From JALZAH01 sp051000755 (GTDB lineage Bacteria; Actinomycetota; Acidimicrobiia; Acidimicrobiales; Palsa-688), in contig JBPCNZ010000076.1 of NCBI GenBank assembly GCA_051000755.1, positions 6,749 to 70,748 on the forward strand: a stretch of 64,000 nucleotides of DNA, in the 5' to 3' direction. The position numbers and the translations under genes are program-made. The stretch's first letter is position 1; every line of letters begins with the position of its first letter. The notes under the pieces were generated by a model. The model searched no databases and had not been told where the DNA came from. It saw nothing but the letters and a program-made list of their open reading frames with translations. Positions 26,945 to 35,072 of the stretch are shown piece after piece.

Positions 26945-27850
26945 TCAGGTGAGGTCGCGGAGAGCCCGGGACACGTCGTCGGTGAGGTGGTAGCTCTCTG
27001 CGTCGCTGGGGAACTTCCTGGACCTCACGTCGGCGGCGAACTCGCTCACGGCGGTGACCGCGTCGGCTCCCAGATCGGCGTAGCGGCGGACGAACTTCGG
27101 TGCCATCCGATCGTCGAGACCGACCACGTCGTGGAAGACGAGCACCTGGCCATCACACCACGGCCCGGCACCGATCCCGATGGTGGGTACCGGCACCGCC
27201 TCGGTGATCAGGCGGGCGACCTGGTCGGGCACCCCTTCGAGCACGATGGCCGTGCAGCCGGCGTCGGTCAGGGCCTCGGCATCGTCGATCAGGGCCCGGG
27301 CCGCCTCGAGTTGACGGGCCTGCACCTTGAAGCCGCCCATGACGTGGACCGATTGGGGCGTGAGGCCCAGATGGCCGATGACCGGGATCTCGACGTCGGC
27401 GATGGCGGCCACGACGGCCGCCCGCTTGCGCCCGCCTTCCAGCTTGACGCCCTGGGCCCCGGCCCGGATCAGGGTGGCGGCGTTGGTGACGGCGGCGTCG
27501 ATCCCGGTGTGGTAGCTCAGCCACGGCAGGTCGGCGATGATCATTGGCTCGGGCCTGGCCCGGGCCACGGCAGCGGTGTGATGGGCCATGTCGGCGACGG
27601 TCACCTGCAGGGTGTCGTCATAGCCGAGTACGACCATGGCCACGGAGTCCCCGACGAGGATCAGGTCGACGCCGGCGCGGTCGGCGATCCTGGCTGTGGG
27701 CGCGTCGTAGGCCGTGACCATGACGATGGGTTCTTCGCCCCCCTTGCGGGCCCGCAACTCAGGAGCGGTCATACCGAGTCGACGGCCAGGGAGCTCGAGG
27801 TCGGGCCGGGTCTGCCGAGACGAGGCATCGGTGGTCGTTGACGCGGGCAT
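26945..27850 (-). CDS. panB: 3-methyl-2-oxobutanoate hydroxymethyltransferase
   Basis: 301 residues. It catalyses the first step of pantothenate synthesis, transferring a hydroxymethyl group from 5,10-methylene-THF to ketoisovalerate. Signatures: MVTAYDAPTARIADRAGVDLILVGDSVAMVVLGYDDT, VKLEGGRKRAAVVAAI and PVIGHLGLTPQSVHVMGGFKVQ, with Mg-binding Asp and catalytic Glu regions present. GGAGGTG precedes the start. An extra 25-residue N-terminal tail is Thr/Arg-rich. Confidence 0.96.
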   Translation of the reverse strand: MPASTTTDASSRQTRPDLELPGRRLGMTAPELRARKGGEEPIVMVTAYDAPTARIADRAGVDLILVGDSVAMVVLGYDDTLQVTVADMAHHTAAVARARPEPMIIADLPWLSYHTGIDAAVTNAATLIRAGAQGVKLEGGRKRAAVVAAIADVEIPVIGHLGLTPQSVHVMGGFKVQARQLEAARALIDDAEALTDAGCTAIVLEGVPDQVARLITEAVPVPTIGIGAGPWCDGQVLVFHDVVGLDDRMAPKFVRRYADLGADAVTAVSEFAADVRSRKFPSDAESYHLTDDVSRALRDLT

Positions 27851-27907
27851 GGATGCACCTCCAGGTTCCCGTCCAGCGCCCTTCGGCTGCCGGCGGTGCG
27901 ATCACCC

Positions 27908-27913
27908 TATCCT
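27908..27913 (+). promoter_or_regulatory. -10-like element, leaderless double-CxxC gene
   Basis: TATCCT, 7 nt before GTG 27921. Confidence 0.5.
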
Positions 27914-27920
27914 TCTGGCC

Positions 27921-28097
27921 GTGCAAGGCTCGATAGGAACCTGCGACAACTGCGGATCGGAAGAAGAGAACCGTCGGCCGGTGCGCCGGGTGTATGTGGT
28001 GCCCGAAGCCGTGACCCTCGACGAGGTCGAGCAGTGGTGCGCAGCGTGCCGGAGCCAGTACCCCCACGCCGAGCCCGACGAGGGCTCATCCCCCTGA
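27921..28097 (+). CDS. Small double-CxxC protein
   Basis: 58 residues with CDNC and CAAC, spaced as in a zinc ribbon (GTCDNCGSEEE ... VYVVPEAVTLDEVEQWCAACRSQYP). It resembles small conserved actinobacterial proteins of unknown function. GTG 27921 follows TATCCT by 7 nt. Its 3' end overlaps the convergent ponA gene by 12 bp. Confidence 0.65.
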   Translation: MQGSIGTCDNCGSEEENRRPVRRVYVVPEAVTLDEVEQWCAACRSQYPHAEPDEGSSP

Positions 28098-30377
28098 CCC
28101 ACCCGACGTCGAGGAACCGGTCGTGGTGGTGGTCGTCCCCGACGACGAGGTCCCCGATCCGGAGCCGGAAGAGCCCGAGCCGGACGAACCGGCGCCCGAG
28201 CCGGACGAACCGGAGCCCGAGCCGGACGAACCGGAACCGGTCGTGGTCGGCGAACCGGGCAGGGTGGTGGTCGTCGGGTTCTGGATGAGCTGCAGGGTGG
28301 AGGGATCGGGCGGGCTCAGGATCCGGCCGGAGTAGTTGTAAACGGTGGGGAATGACCCCGCCAGCGCCGGCTCGGACCTCAGTGCCTGGGACATGTAGTC
28401 GTGCCACAGCTGGGCGGGGATCCCTCCGCCCTGCACGCTCTTGAGGCCGCGGAAGTTCTGGATCGCGATGTTGCCCTGGGCGTAGCCCATCCACACCGCG
28501 GTGGTCAGGTGGGGGGTGTAGCCGATGAACCAGGCGTTCGCCGAATTGTCCGTCGTTCCGGTCTTGCCCGCCACCGGGGACCCCACGTCGCCGGCCGCTC
28601 CCCCGGTCCCGTTGTAGCCGACGATCACCTGCTGGAGGACCTTGGTCAGCTGGGCGTCGACCTGGGGAGCGAGGACCTGGCGGCCGCTGACCCGCTTGGG
28701 GAGGGGGAGCGACTTGCCGTCAGGGGTGGTCACCTTGGTGAACAGGATCGGTGCGTTGTAGATGCCGCCGTTGGCGAAGGTGGCGTAGGCGGCGGCCATC
28801 TCCAGGGGGGACACATCGGCCGTGCCGAGCACCTGGGACGGGAAGGCCCCCTTCAGCTCGCTGGGGCTGATGCCGCAGGCCTCGGCCATGGCATCGAGGT
28901 TCTGGGGACCGATGCGCTCCACGATCTGGGCGAAGACGGTGTTGACGGACTGGGCGGTGGCGTCCACCAGGCTCAGGTCGGTGGAGCTGGCTTCGCCCTC
29001 GAAGTTGGTGACGGCCCACGGGGTTCCGTCGCGGTTGCCGTGGGGGACGATGACCTCGCCTGGGGCGGGGAAGGTCGACGAGGGGGTGTAGCCCTCCTTG
29101 AGGACCTCGGCCAACATGAACGCCTTGAACGTGGAGCCCGGTTGGCGGCCGCTGCCCCCTCCCGCGGTGCCCATGGCCAGGTTGACCTGGGAGGTGCCGT
29201 AGTCCTGGCCGCCGACCATGGCCCGCACCCGTCCGTTGTCATCGACGCTGACCAGGGCCCCGGACGGATCAGGGTTGTTAGCCGGGTCGAGCTGGGGCTG
29301 GTGGGGCCCGTACACCGAGTTGTATCCCTCGGCCTGGAGGGTCGGATCCAGCGTGGTCGTCACCCGCAGGCCGCCACCGTCGACGAGCGGAGCGCCGTAG
29401 GCGGCGACGAGCTGGTCATGCACGGCGGCCAGGAAGTACTCGTCTCCGGGCAGGTCACTCTTGGGCGGTGCCGACGCCGCACTGCTCGGGCCGATCACGT
29501 AGCTGGACATCGGGGTGTGCTCGACCGCAGCCGCCTGGGCCGGGGTGATCTTCTTGTCCCGGATCATGTCGTTGAGGGTGTCGGTCTGGTGGCTGCGGGC
29601 CAGGGCCGGGTTCTTGGCCGGGTCGGCGTTCTCCGGTTCGCGGATGAGCCCCGCCAGCAACGATGCCTGGGCCAGGTTCAGCTGGCTGACGTCCTTGCCG
29701 AAGTAGGCCCGCGCTGCCGCCTCCACCCCGTAGGCCTGCCGGCCCAGGTAGATGGTGTTGAGGTAACCGACGAGGATCTGGTCCTTGGACTCCTTGTGAC
29801 CCAGCTTGACCGCCAGCTGCGCCTCTTCCGCCTTACGGGTCAGGGTCCGCTGCGAGCTGAGATAGGCCTGCTTGACGTACTGCTGGGTGATGGTCGACGC
29901 GCCCTGGAGGTTCCCGGTGCCCCGCACGTCGGCCACCAGAGCCCGCAGGATGCTGAGGGGGTCGATGGCTCCCTCGGTGAAGAAGTGCCGGTCCTCGGTG
30001 GAGACCACGGCGTTGATCAGGACCGGGGGGACCTTGGCGAGGGGCACGTTGATCCGGTTCTGCACCTGATACGTGGTCAGGGGGTGGCCGGCGTTGTCGT
30101 AGACGAAGGTGGTCTGGCTCAGGGTGGTGCCCTTGGGTAGAGGCGAGCGGGCCACGTTGTAGAGGCCGACGGCCAGCAGAGCGAGGATGGCCATCACCCC
30201 CAGGAACAGCTTTCGCCGGGCCCGCCACAACCAGCGGCGGCCATCGTCGGGGCGGGGTCGCGGCGCGGGGCGGTTGCGCCGGGCTGCGGACCAGGCCCGC
30301 CGGCGACGGACAGCGGCCTGCTGGGCAGGGGTCAGGTCAGACCATCGGAGGTCTCTTCGTGCGTGTCGGTTGACCAT
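28086..30377 (-). CDS. ponA: Bifunctional class A penicillin-binding protein
   Basis: 763 residues. A basic cytoplasmic start and helix (LFLGVMAILALLAVGLYNVA, ~58-77) precede a GT51 glycosyltransferase domain with the catalytic-Glu segment STEDRHFFTEGAI near 126. The transpeptidase domain has the SxxK motif GSTFKAF near 416, SVN near 477 and KTGTT near 604. It polymerises and cross-links peptidoglycan outside the membrane. The C-terminus is a Ser/Gly/Thr tail of about 70 residues. As in M. tuberculosis ponA1, a DUF5318 gene is adjacent. Confidence 0.95.
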   Translation of the reverse strand: MVNRHARRDLRWSDLTPAQQAAVRRRRAWSAARRNRPAPRPRPDDGRRWLWRARRKLFLGVMAILALLAVGLYNVARSPLPKGTTLSQTTFVYDNAGHPLTTYQVQNRINVPLAKVPPVLINAVVSTEDRHFFTEGAIDPLSILRALVADVRGTGNLQGASTITQQYVKQAYLSSQRTLTRKAEEAQLAVKLGHKESKDQILVGYLNTIYLGRQAYGVEAAARAYFGKDVSQLNLAQASLLAGLIREPENADPAKNPALARSHQTDTLNDMIRDKKITPAQAAAVEHTPMSSYVIGPSSAASAPPKSDLPGDEYFLAAVHDQLVAAYGAPLVDGGGLRVTTTLDPTLQAEGYNSVYGPHQPQLDPANNPDPSGALVSVDDNGRVRAMVGGQDYGTSQVNLAMGTAGGGSGRQPGSTFKAFMLAEVLKEGYTPSSTFPAPGEVIVPHGNRDGTPWAVTNFEGEASSTDLSLVDATAQSVNTVFAQIVERIGPQNLDAMAEACGISPSELKGAFPSQVLGTADVSPLEMAAAYATFANGGIYNAPILFTKVTTPDGKSLPLPKRVSGRQVLAPQVDAQLTKVLQQVIVGYNGTGGAAGDVGSPVAGKTGTTDNSANAWFIGYTPHLTTAVWMGYAQGNIAIQNFRGLKSVQGGGIPAQLWHDYMSQALRSEPALAGSFPTVYNYSGRILSPPDPSTLQLIQNPTTTTLPGSPTTTGSGSSGSGSGSSGSGAGSSGSGSSGSGSGTSSSGTTTTTTGSSTSGGSGG
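28171..28233 (-). repeat. Three 21-bp tandem repeats in the ponA tail
   Basis: Units at 28171, 28192 and 28213 differ by one base and encode the Gly/Ser repeats of the PBP tail. They are in frame, so slippage would only change tail length. Confidence 0.8.
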
Positions 30378-30449
30378 GGGTGGGGATCAGGGGAATCGTA
30401 CTGACGTATCGGTCGCTGAGACCAGGCACCCCACCCGGTGCGAGTCGCC

Positions 30450-30881
30450 TCAGGAGTGGCCGGTTCCCGCTCGTTTGGCTGTGCCGCCGATGGTGAACGC
30501 CTGAGCCAGGTGGTTCCACGAGCAGTTCGGGCAGACCTCGACGACGTAGCAGGCCAGGTCCTTGGCTCCCCGGGTCAGCCGGGACATCTCCCGCTTGGAG
30601 GTCACGCAGGTGCCGCTTGGGGGGAGGCGGGGCCCGAACACGTAGGAGACCAGGCGGACCTTGACCTCCGCACAGATCGGGCACTCCTCCCGGGACTCCT
30701 CGCCCACGTTGACGGCTGCCCGCAGCAGATCGGGATGGGCGTCGCACACGTCGAGGCGGGACAGGCGCCCCTTGTGGAACTCGCTGACCACCGCGTTGCG
30801 AGCCAGGCGGTAATCGACCTGACCCGCCAGTCGACCGTCGTCAACCGCACCCCGGAGGGTCTCGGGCCGGAAGCTCATCAC
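30450..30881 (-). CDS. DUF5318 family protein
   Basis: 143 residues counting from GTG 30881 (VMSFRPETL), or 142 from ATG 30878. Motifs: DYRLARNAVVSEFHKGRLSRLDVCDAHPDLLRAA and EECPICAEVKVRLVSYVFG, plus CPNCSWNH near the end; the CPIC and CPNC pairs suggest metal binding. Orthologue position matches Rv0049 beside ponA1. Function unknown. TACGCT lies 7 nt before the GTG. Confidence 0.85.
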   Translation of the reverse strand: MMSFRPETLRGAVDDGRLAGQVDYRLARNAVVSEFHKGRLSRLDVCDAHPDLLRAAVNVGEESREECPICAEVKVRLVSYVFGPRLPPSGTCVTSKREMSRLTRGAKDLACYVVEVCPNCSWNHLAQAFTIGGTAKRAGTGHS

Positions 30882-30888
30882 GGGACGA

Positions 30889-30894
30889 AGCGTA
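30889..30894 (-). promoter_or_regulatory. -10-like element, leaderless DUF5318 gene
   Basis: TACGCT, 7 nt before GTG 30881. Confidence 0.5.
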
Positions 30895-30945
30895 TCGGAG
30901 CGCTCACCGAACGCGCCCTGCCTCCCCCGACCAGATTTCGTTCCG

Positions 30946-30971
30946 GTCGATATATCGACTCGATACATCGA
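30946..30971. promoter_or_regulatory. Two adjacent palindromes, probable PadR operator
   Basis: GTCGATATATCGAC (30946-30959) is a perfect 14-bp palindrome, followed at once by TCGATACATCGA (30960-30971), an imperfect copy. They overlap the promoter of the PadR gene, and PadR proteins commonly repress their own promoter through such AT-centred dyads. Confidence 0.75.
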
Positions 30972-30978
30972 TCGTGAC

Positions 30979-30984
30979 TATACT
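30979..30984 (+). promoter_or_regulatory. -10 element of the PadR-ino1 transcript
   Basis: TATACT ends 6 nt before the ATG at 30991, so transcription would begin at or next to the start codon (leaderless). Confidence 0.65.
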
Positions 30985-30990
30985 TGCCGG

Positions 30991-31695
30991 ATGCTCGAAC
31001 TTGCCATCCTCGGGTTGCTCACCGAAGAGTCGCTCCACGGCTACGAGTTGAAGAAGCAGTTGGCTGACACGCTGGGCTTCGCCAGCGGCCTGTCCTTCGG
31101 GTCGCTCTACCCGGCCCTGGGCCGGCTGGAGGCGGCCGGAGCGGTGCGCGTGGTGGACCCCACGCCGCCCGCGGCCCCGCCCCAGCCTCCGCGCAGCCGG
31201 CGGGGCAAGAAGGTCTACGGGATCACCTCCCAAGGTCTGGCTCTGTTCGAGGAGCTGTTGGCGGCCGAGAGCAACAGCAACGATGACGACCGCGTCTTCG
31301 CCCTGCGCCTGGCCTTCGCCCGGCACCTGCCCCCCGACGCCCGCCTCGGCATGCTCGAACGCCGGCGGGCCCGCCTCCTCGAACGCCTGGCTCGCCTCGG
31401 TGTGCGCGTCCGGGCCGGGCGGGACCGTCTCGACGGCTACGGCCGGACCCTCGCCGAGCATGACCGCGACATCGCTGAGCGCGACCTGTCCTGGATCGAC
31501 CAGCTCATCGCCCGGGAGCGGGCGGGCTCCACCGTCGGCCCCTCCACGGGGCCGATCCCCACCACGGCGGCCGCTTCCGCCGCCGTACCCAGCATCTCGG
31601 CCATGCGCCGACCGAAGGACCCGGCGGGCGACCGTCCCGCTTTCCAACCCGAGGGGCACCGCCCCCCGACCCTGCAGGAGGACCCCACACCGTGA
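30991..31695 (+). CDS. PadR-family transcriptional regulator
   Basis: 234 residues. The winged-helix domain (LELAILGLLTEESLHGYELKKQLADTL, then LSFGSLYPALGRLEAAGAVR) occupies about residues 1-95; the rest is a helical dimerisation part (RLGMLERRRARLLERLARLG) and a low-complexity tail. It overlaps ino1 by 4 bp (GTGA), so the two are co-expressed, matching Rv0047c-ino1 in M. tuberculosis. Likely represses its own operon through the dyads at 30946-30971. Confidence 0.92.
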   Translation: MLELAILGLLTEESLHGYELKKQLADTLGFASGLSFGSLYPALGRLEAAGAVRVVDPTPPAAPPQPPRSRRGKKVYGITSQGLALFEELLAAESNSNDDDRVFALRLAFARHLPPDARLGMLERRRARLLERLARLGVRVRAGRDRLDGYGRTLAEHDRDIAERDLSWIDQLIARERAGSTVGPSTGPIPTTAAASAAVPSISAMRRPKDPAGDRPAFQPEGHRPPTLQEDPTP

Positions 31696-32783
31696 CCGCC
31701 ACCAAGATCCGCGTCGCCATCGCCGGCGTCGGCAACTGCTCCAGTTCGCTGGTCCAGGGCGTCGAGTACTACCGCAACGCCGACCCGTCCGAGCCCGTCC
31801 CCGGGCTGATGCACGTCAATCTGGGCGGCTACCACGTGGGCGACGTGGAGTTCGTGGCCGCCTTCGATGTGGACGCGGCCAAGGTCGGGACCGATCTGGG
31901 CAAGGCCATCTTCTCCGGCCAGAACAACACGATCCGCTTCGCCAACGTCCCCGAGCTGGGGGTGACCGTCCAGCGGGCCCCCACTCTCGACGGCCTCGGC
32001 CAGTACTACCGCGAGACCATCGAGGAGTCCCCCGCCGAGCCCGTCGACGTGGCTGCGGCCCTGCGGGAGGCCCGAACCGACGTGCTCGTGTCCTACCTCC
32101 CCGTCGGCTCCGAGGACGCCCAGCGCCACTACGCCCAGGCCGCCATCGACGCCAAGGTCGGGTTCGTGAACGCCATCCCCGTGTTCATCGCCTCCAACCC
32201 CGAATGGGCCCAGAAGTTCACCGACGCCGGCGTGCCGATCGTCGGTGACGACATCAAGAGCCAGGTCGGCGCCACCATCGTCCACCGGATCCTGGCCCGC
32301 CTCTTCGAGGACCGGGGCATGGTGCTGGACCGGACCTACCAGCTCAACGTGGGCGGCAACATGGACTTCAAGAACATGCTCGAGCGGACCCGCCTGGAGT
32401 CGAAGAAGATCTCCAAGACCCAGTCGGTGACCAGCCAGCTCGACAACGGCATCGACGCCCACGATGTCCACATCGGTCCCTCCGATCACGTCCCCTGGCT
32501 CGATGACCGCAAGTGGGCCTACATTCGCCTGGAGGGCCGCAACTTCGGTGACGTCCCCCTCAACCTCGAGCTCAAGCTGGAGGTGTGGGACTCCCCCAAC
32601 TCGGCCGGTGTCATCATCGACGCCCTCCGTTGCGCCAAGCTGGCCATGGACCGCGGCATCGGCGGCCCGCTGCTCGGCCCGTCGGCGTACTTCATGAAGT
32701 CGCCGCCGGTGCAGTACCGCGACGATCTGGCTGCCAAGATGGTCGAGGAGTTTGCCGCCGGCACCACCGATACCGAGGCCTGA
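31692..32783 (+). CDS. ino1: Inositol-3-phosphate synthase
   Basis: 363 residues. It converts glucose-6-phosphate to myo-inositol-3-phosphate with NAD, feeding phosphatidylinositol and, in actinobacteria, mycothiol. The NAD fold starts VAIAGVGNCSSSLVQG; GDDIKSQVGATIVHR and NVGGNMDFKNM are core family motifs, with a catalytic-Lys region LESKKISKTQSV. Normal actinobacterial length. Confidence 0.96.
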   Translation: MTATKIRVAIAGVGNCSSSLVQGVEYYRNADPSEPVPGLMHVNLGGYHVGDVEFVAAFDVDAAKVGTDLGKAIFSGQNNTIRFANVPELGVTVQRAPTLDGLGQYYRETIEESPAEPVDVAAALREARTDVLVSYLPVGSEDAQRHYAQAAIDAKVGFVNAIPVFIASNPEWAQKFTDAGVPIVGDDIKSQVGATIVHRILARLFEDRGMVLDRTYQLNVGGNMDFKNMLERTRLESKKISKTQSVTSQLDNGIDAHDVHIGPSDHVPWLDDRKWAYIRLEGRNFGDVPLNLELKLEVWDSPNSAGVIIDALRCAKLAMDRGIGGPLLGPSAYFMKSPPVQYRDDLAAKMVEEFAAGTTDTEA

Positions 32784-32810
32784 GAGCGCCGCCGGGCCTG
32801 ACCGGCCGGG

Positions 32811-33593
32811 TTAGTTGCCCTCCTTGCGGGCCCGGATGACCAGGGTGCGGGGCACCATGGTCTGGGCCTGGCGCCACGCGGGGCTGCGGTGGGCGCCGGG
32901 CAACGGCTCGGGTTCGAGCACGGTGTCGACCTTGTAGCTGGCTCGGACCAGCGCCATGTACAGCTCGCCGAAGGTGTGGTGGTAGTCGGTGAAGGCCACC
33001 CCGTTCCGCTCGTAGACGATGGGCCGGCGGTCGAAGTACGAACGGCGCACGACCGGCGCCGTGCTGGCCGTCCCATCCGGGTAGCCCGGCCCACCCCCCG
33101 CCGGCGGCCCGGGCACGTCGTCGATCATCGTCCACGCCGGATGGGGGACGCTGAAGACCAGGGGGCCGCCGACCTTGAGCACCCGGTGCACCTGGCGGAA
33201 CACCCGGGACAGGTCGTTGACGTCGTCGAAGGCATAGGCGGAGAAGGCCACGTCGATCGAGTCCGCCCGCAGGAAGGCCAGATCGGCCACGTCGCCTTGG
33301 CGCAACTCGACACGGACCTCGGCCGCCGCCGCCAACTTCCGGGCGAACGAGAGCTGGACGTTCGACTGGTCCAGGCCGATAGCGGTGGCGCCGGCCCGGG
33401 CGAACGCCACGGTGCACTGGCCTCCCCCGCAGCCGAGGTCGAGGACCCGCTTGCCCTTGAGGTCCCCGAGGAGGCGCAGCTGGCTCTCATCGGGTATGTC
33501 CGGACCGTACGCAGCGACGTCGGTCGGCAACGTCACCGCCTGTTGGTAGGTGGCGGCATAGTGATCCCAGGCCGCGGCGTTGTCGGAAGGCAC
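32811..33593 (-). CDS. Class I SAM-dependent methyltransferase
   Basis: 260 residues from GTG 33593. Motif I VLDLGCGGGQCTVAFARAGATAIGLDQS is near residues 48-75, with a GDVADLAFL motif and VGGPLVFSVPHP typical of small-molecule methyltransferases. The open frame continues far upstream inside cca, but methyltransferase similarity begins at 33593. It lies 44 bp after the cca stop on the same strand. Confidence 0.87.
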   Translation of the reverse strand: MPSDNAAAWDHYAATYQQAVTLPTDVAAYGPDIPDESQLRLLGDLKGKRVLDLGCGGGQCTVAFARAGATAIGLDQSNVQLSFARKLAAAAEVRVELRQGDVADLAFLRADSIDVAFSAYAFDDVNDLSRVFRQVHRVLKVGGPLVFSVPHPAWTMIDDVPGPPAGGGPGYPDGTASTAPVVRRSYFDRRPIVYERNGVAFTDYHHTFGELYMALVRASYKVDTVLEPEPLPGAHRSPAWRQAQTMVPRTLVIRARKEGN

Positions 33594-33637
33594 GTCGCTA
33601 TCCTGCCCCAGCGCAGCCGAGGGAGCGGGGATCGGCC

Positions 33638-35038
33638 TCAGGCGCCGGCTTGTCGTTCCGCCCACCAGACGTCGAGGCGCCGGCCGGCCCCGTCGGCGCC
33701 GAGGGGGCCCTCGTCGAGGCGCAGCTCGAGGAGGAAGTCGAGGGCGGCGCCGACATCCCGACCGGGTTTGATGCCGAGGCGGGCCATGACCGCGTTGCCG
33801 TCGAGCTCGGGGCGGATGGCCTTGAGCTCCTCCATCGCCTCCAGGGCCGCGATGCGCTCCTCCAGCTCGTCCATGCGGCGATCGAGGGCCCGGGCCTTGG
33901 CCGCATTGCGGGTGGTGCAGTCGCAGCGGGTGAGCTCGTTGAGCCGGTCCAGCTGGTCGCCGGCGTCCCGGACGTAACGGCGCACAGCCGAGTCGGTCCA
34001 ACCCATGCGGTAGGTGTGGAACCGCAGGTGGAGCTCCACCAGCCGGGTGACCTGCTCGGTGTCGTCGTGGGAGTAGTGCAGGGCCCGCATGCGGTCGCGG
34101 GTCATGCGGGCCCCGACCACCTCGTGGTGGTGGAACGACACGGACCCCTTCGGGCCGAACGAGCGGGTCTTGGGTTTGCCTACGTCGTGGAACAGGGCGG
34201 CCAGACGCAGCAGGCGCTCCGGTTGCCCGCCGGGCCCGTGGGTCTTCTCGACGACGGCGATGGTGTGGGCCAGCACGTCCTTGTGCCGGTGGATGGGGTC
34301 GACCTCGAGGGCCAGGGCGGGCAGCTCGGGCAGGAACTCCTCGGCCAGCCCCGTCCGGACCAGGAACCACAACCCCTCGCCGGGGGCGTCGACGACGAGC
34401 AGCTTGTCGAGCTCGGTGCGGATCCGCTCCACGGAGACGATCTCCAGGCGATCGGCCAGGGCGTGCACCGCCGCCACCAGGGCCTCGTCGGGGGTCAGGC
34501 CGTATCCGGCGATGAACCGGGCGGCCCGCATCATCCGCAGGGGGTCGTCGCTGAAGGACACCTCGGCCGGAAGGGGGGTGCGCAGCCGGCCGGCGGCCAG
34601 GTCGCCCACCCCGTCGAAGGGGTCGATGAGGGTCGCCTCCGGCAACGACAGGGCCATGGCGTTGACGGTGAAGTCCCGCCGGGACAGGTCGGCTTCGACG
34701 GCGTCGGCGAACACCACGTCGGGTTTGCGGGAATCGGGGTGGTAGGCCTCGGCCCGGTGGGTGGTGATCTCCACCGTGCGCCCGTCCACCACCGCCCCGA
34801 TGGTGCCGAAACGCTTGCCCTGCGTCCAGATCGCCTCGGCCCAACCGGAGAGGATGGCCTCGGTGGTGTCGGGAAGGGCGTCGGTGGTGAAGTCGAGATC
34901 CGTGTCGGGGCGGAGCCGACCGAGGACGGCGTCGCGCAGCACTCCGCCGACGAGGTAGAGGCGGGCGCCGGCGGCCGAGAACCGCTCGGCGAGGGGCGCC
35001 GTCTCAGCCAGGAGGGGGGCGAGGCGGTCCGGGATCAC
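33638..35038 (-). CDS. cca: CCA tRNA nucleotidyltransferase
   Basis: 466 residues. It adds or repairs the CCA end of tRNAs. LYLVGGVLRDAVLGR and DTDLDFTTDA form the nucleotidyltransferase active site; RRDFTVNAMAL is the class II signature, and an HD domain (LFHDVGKPKTR) follows. The TAGTCT hexamer ends 8 nt before GTG 35038. Its position corresponds to M. tuberculosis pcnA, close to the DUF6049 gene. Confidence 0.95.
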   Translation of the reverse strand: MIPDRLAPLLAETAPLAERFSAAGARLYLVGGVLRDAVLGRLRPDTDLDFTTDALPDTTEAILSGWAEAIWTQGKRFGTIGAVVDGRTVEITTHRAEAYHPDSRKPDVVFADAVEADLSRRDFTVNAMALSLPEATLIDPFDGVGDLAAGRLRTPLPAEVSFSDDPLRMMRAARFIAGYGLTPDEALVAAVHALADRLEIVSVERIRTELDKLLVVDAPGEGLWFLVRTGLAEEFLPELPALALEVDPIHRHKDVLAHTIAVVEKTHGPGGQPERLLRLAALFHDVGKPKTRSFGPKGSVSFHHHEVVGARMTRDRMRALHYSHDDTEQVTRLVELHLRFHTYRMGWTDSAVRRYVRDAGDQLDRLNELTRCDCTTRNAAKARALDRRMDELEERIAALEAMEELKAIRPELDGNAVMARLGIKPGRDVGAALDFLLELRLDEGPLGADGAGRRLDVWWAERQAGA

Positions 35039-35046
35039 GGCGGATC

Positions 35047-35052
35047 AGACTA
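35047..35052 (-). promoter_or_regulatory. -10-like element, leaderless cca
   Basis: TAGTCT, 8 nt before GTG 35038. Confidence 0.5.
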
Positions 35053-35072
35053 CTGGCCCACGGTCGGGGCCC

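Noticed and set aside
32811..34844. Single 677-residue protein
   Set aside because: It would read through cca in another frame; the methyltransferase fold starts at 33593 and cca motifs are clear in its own frame.
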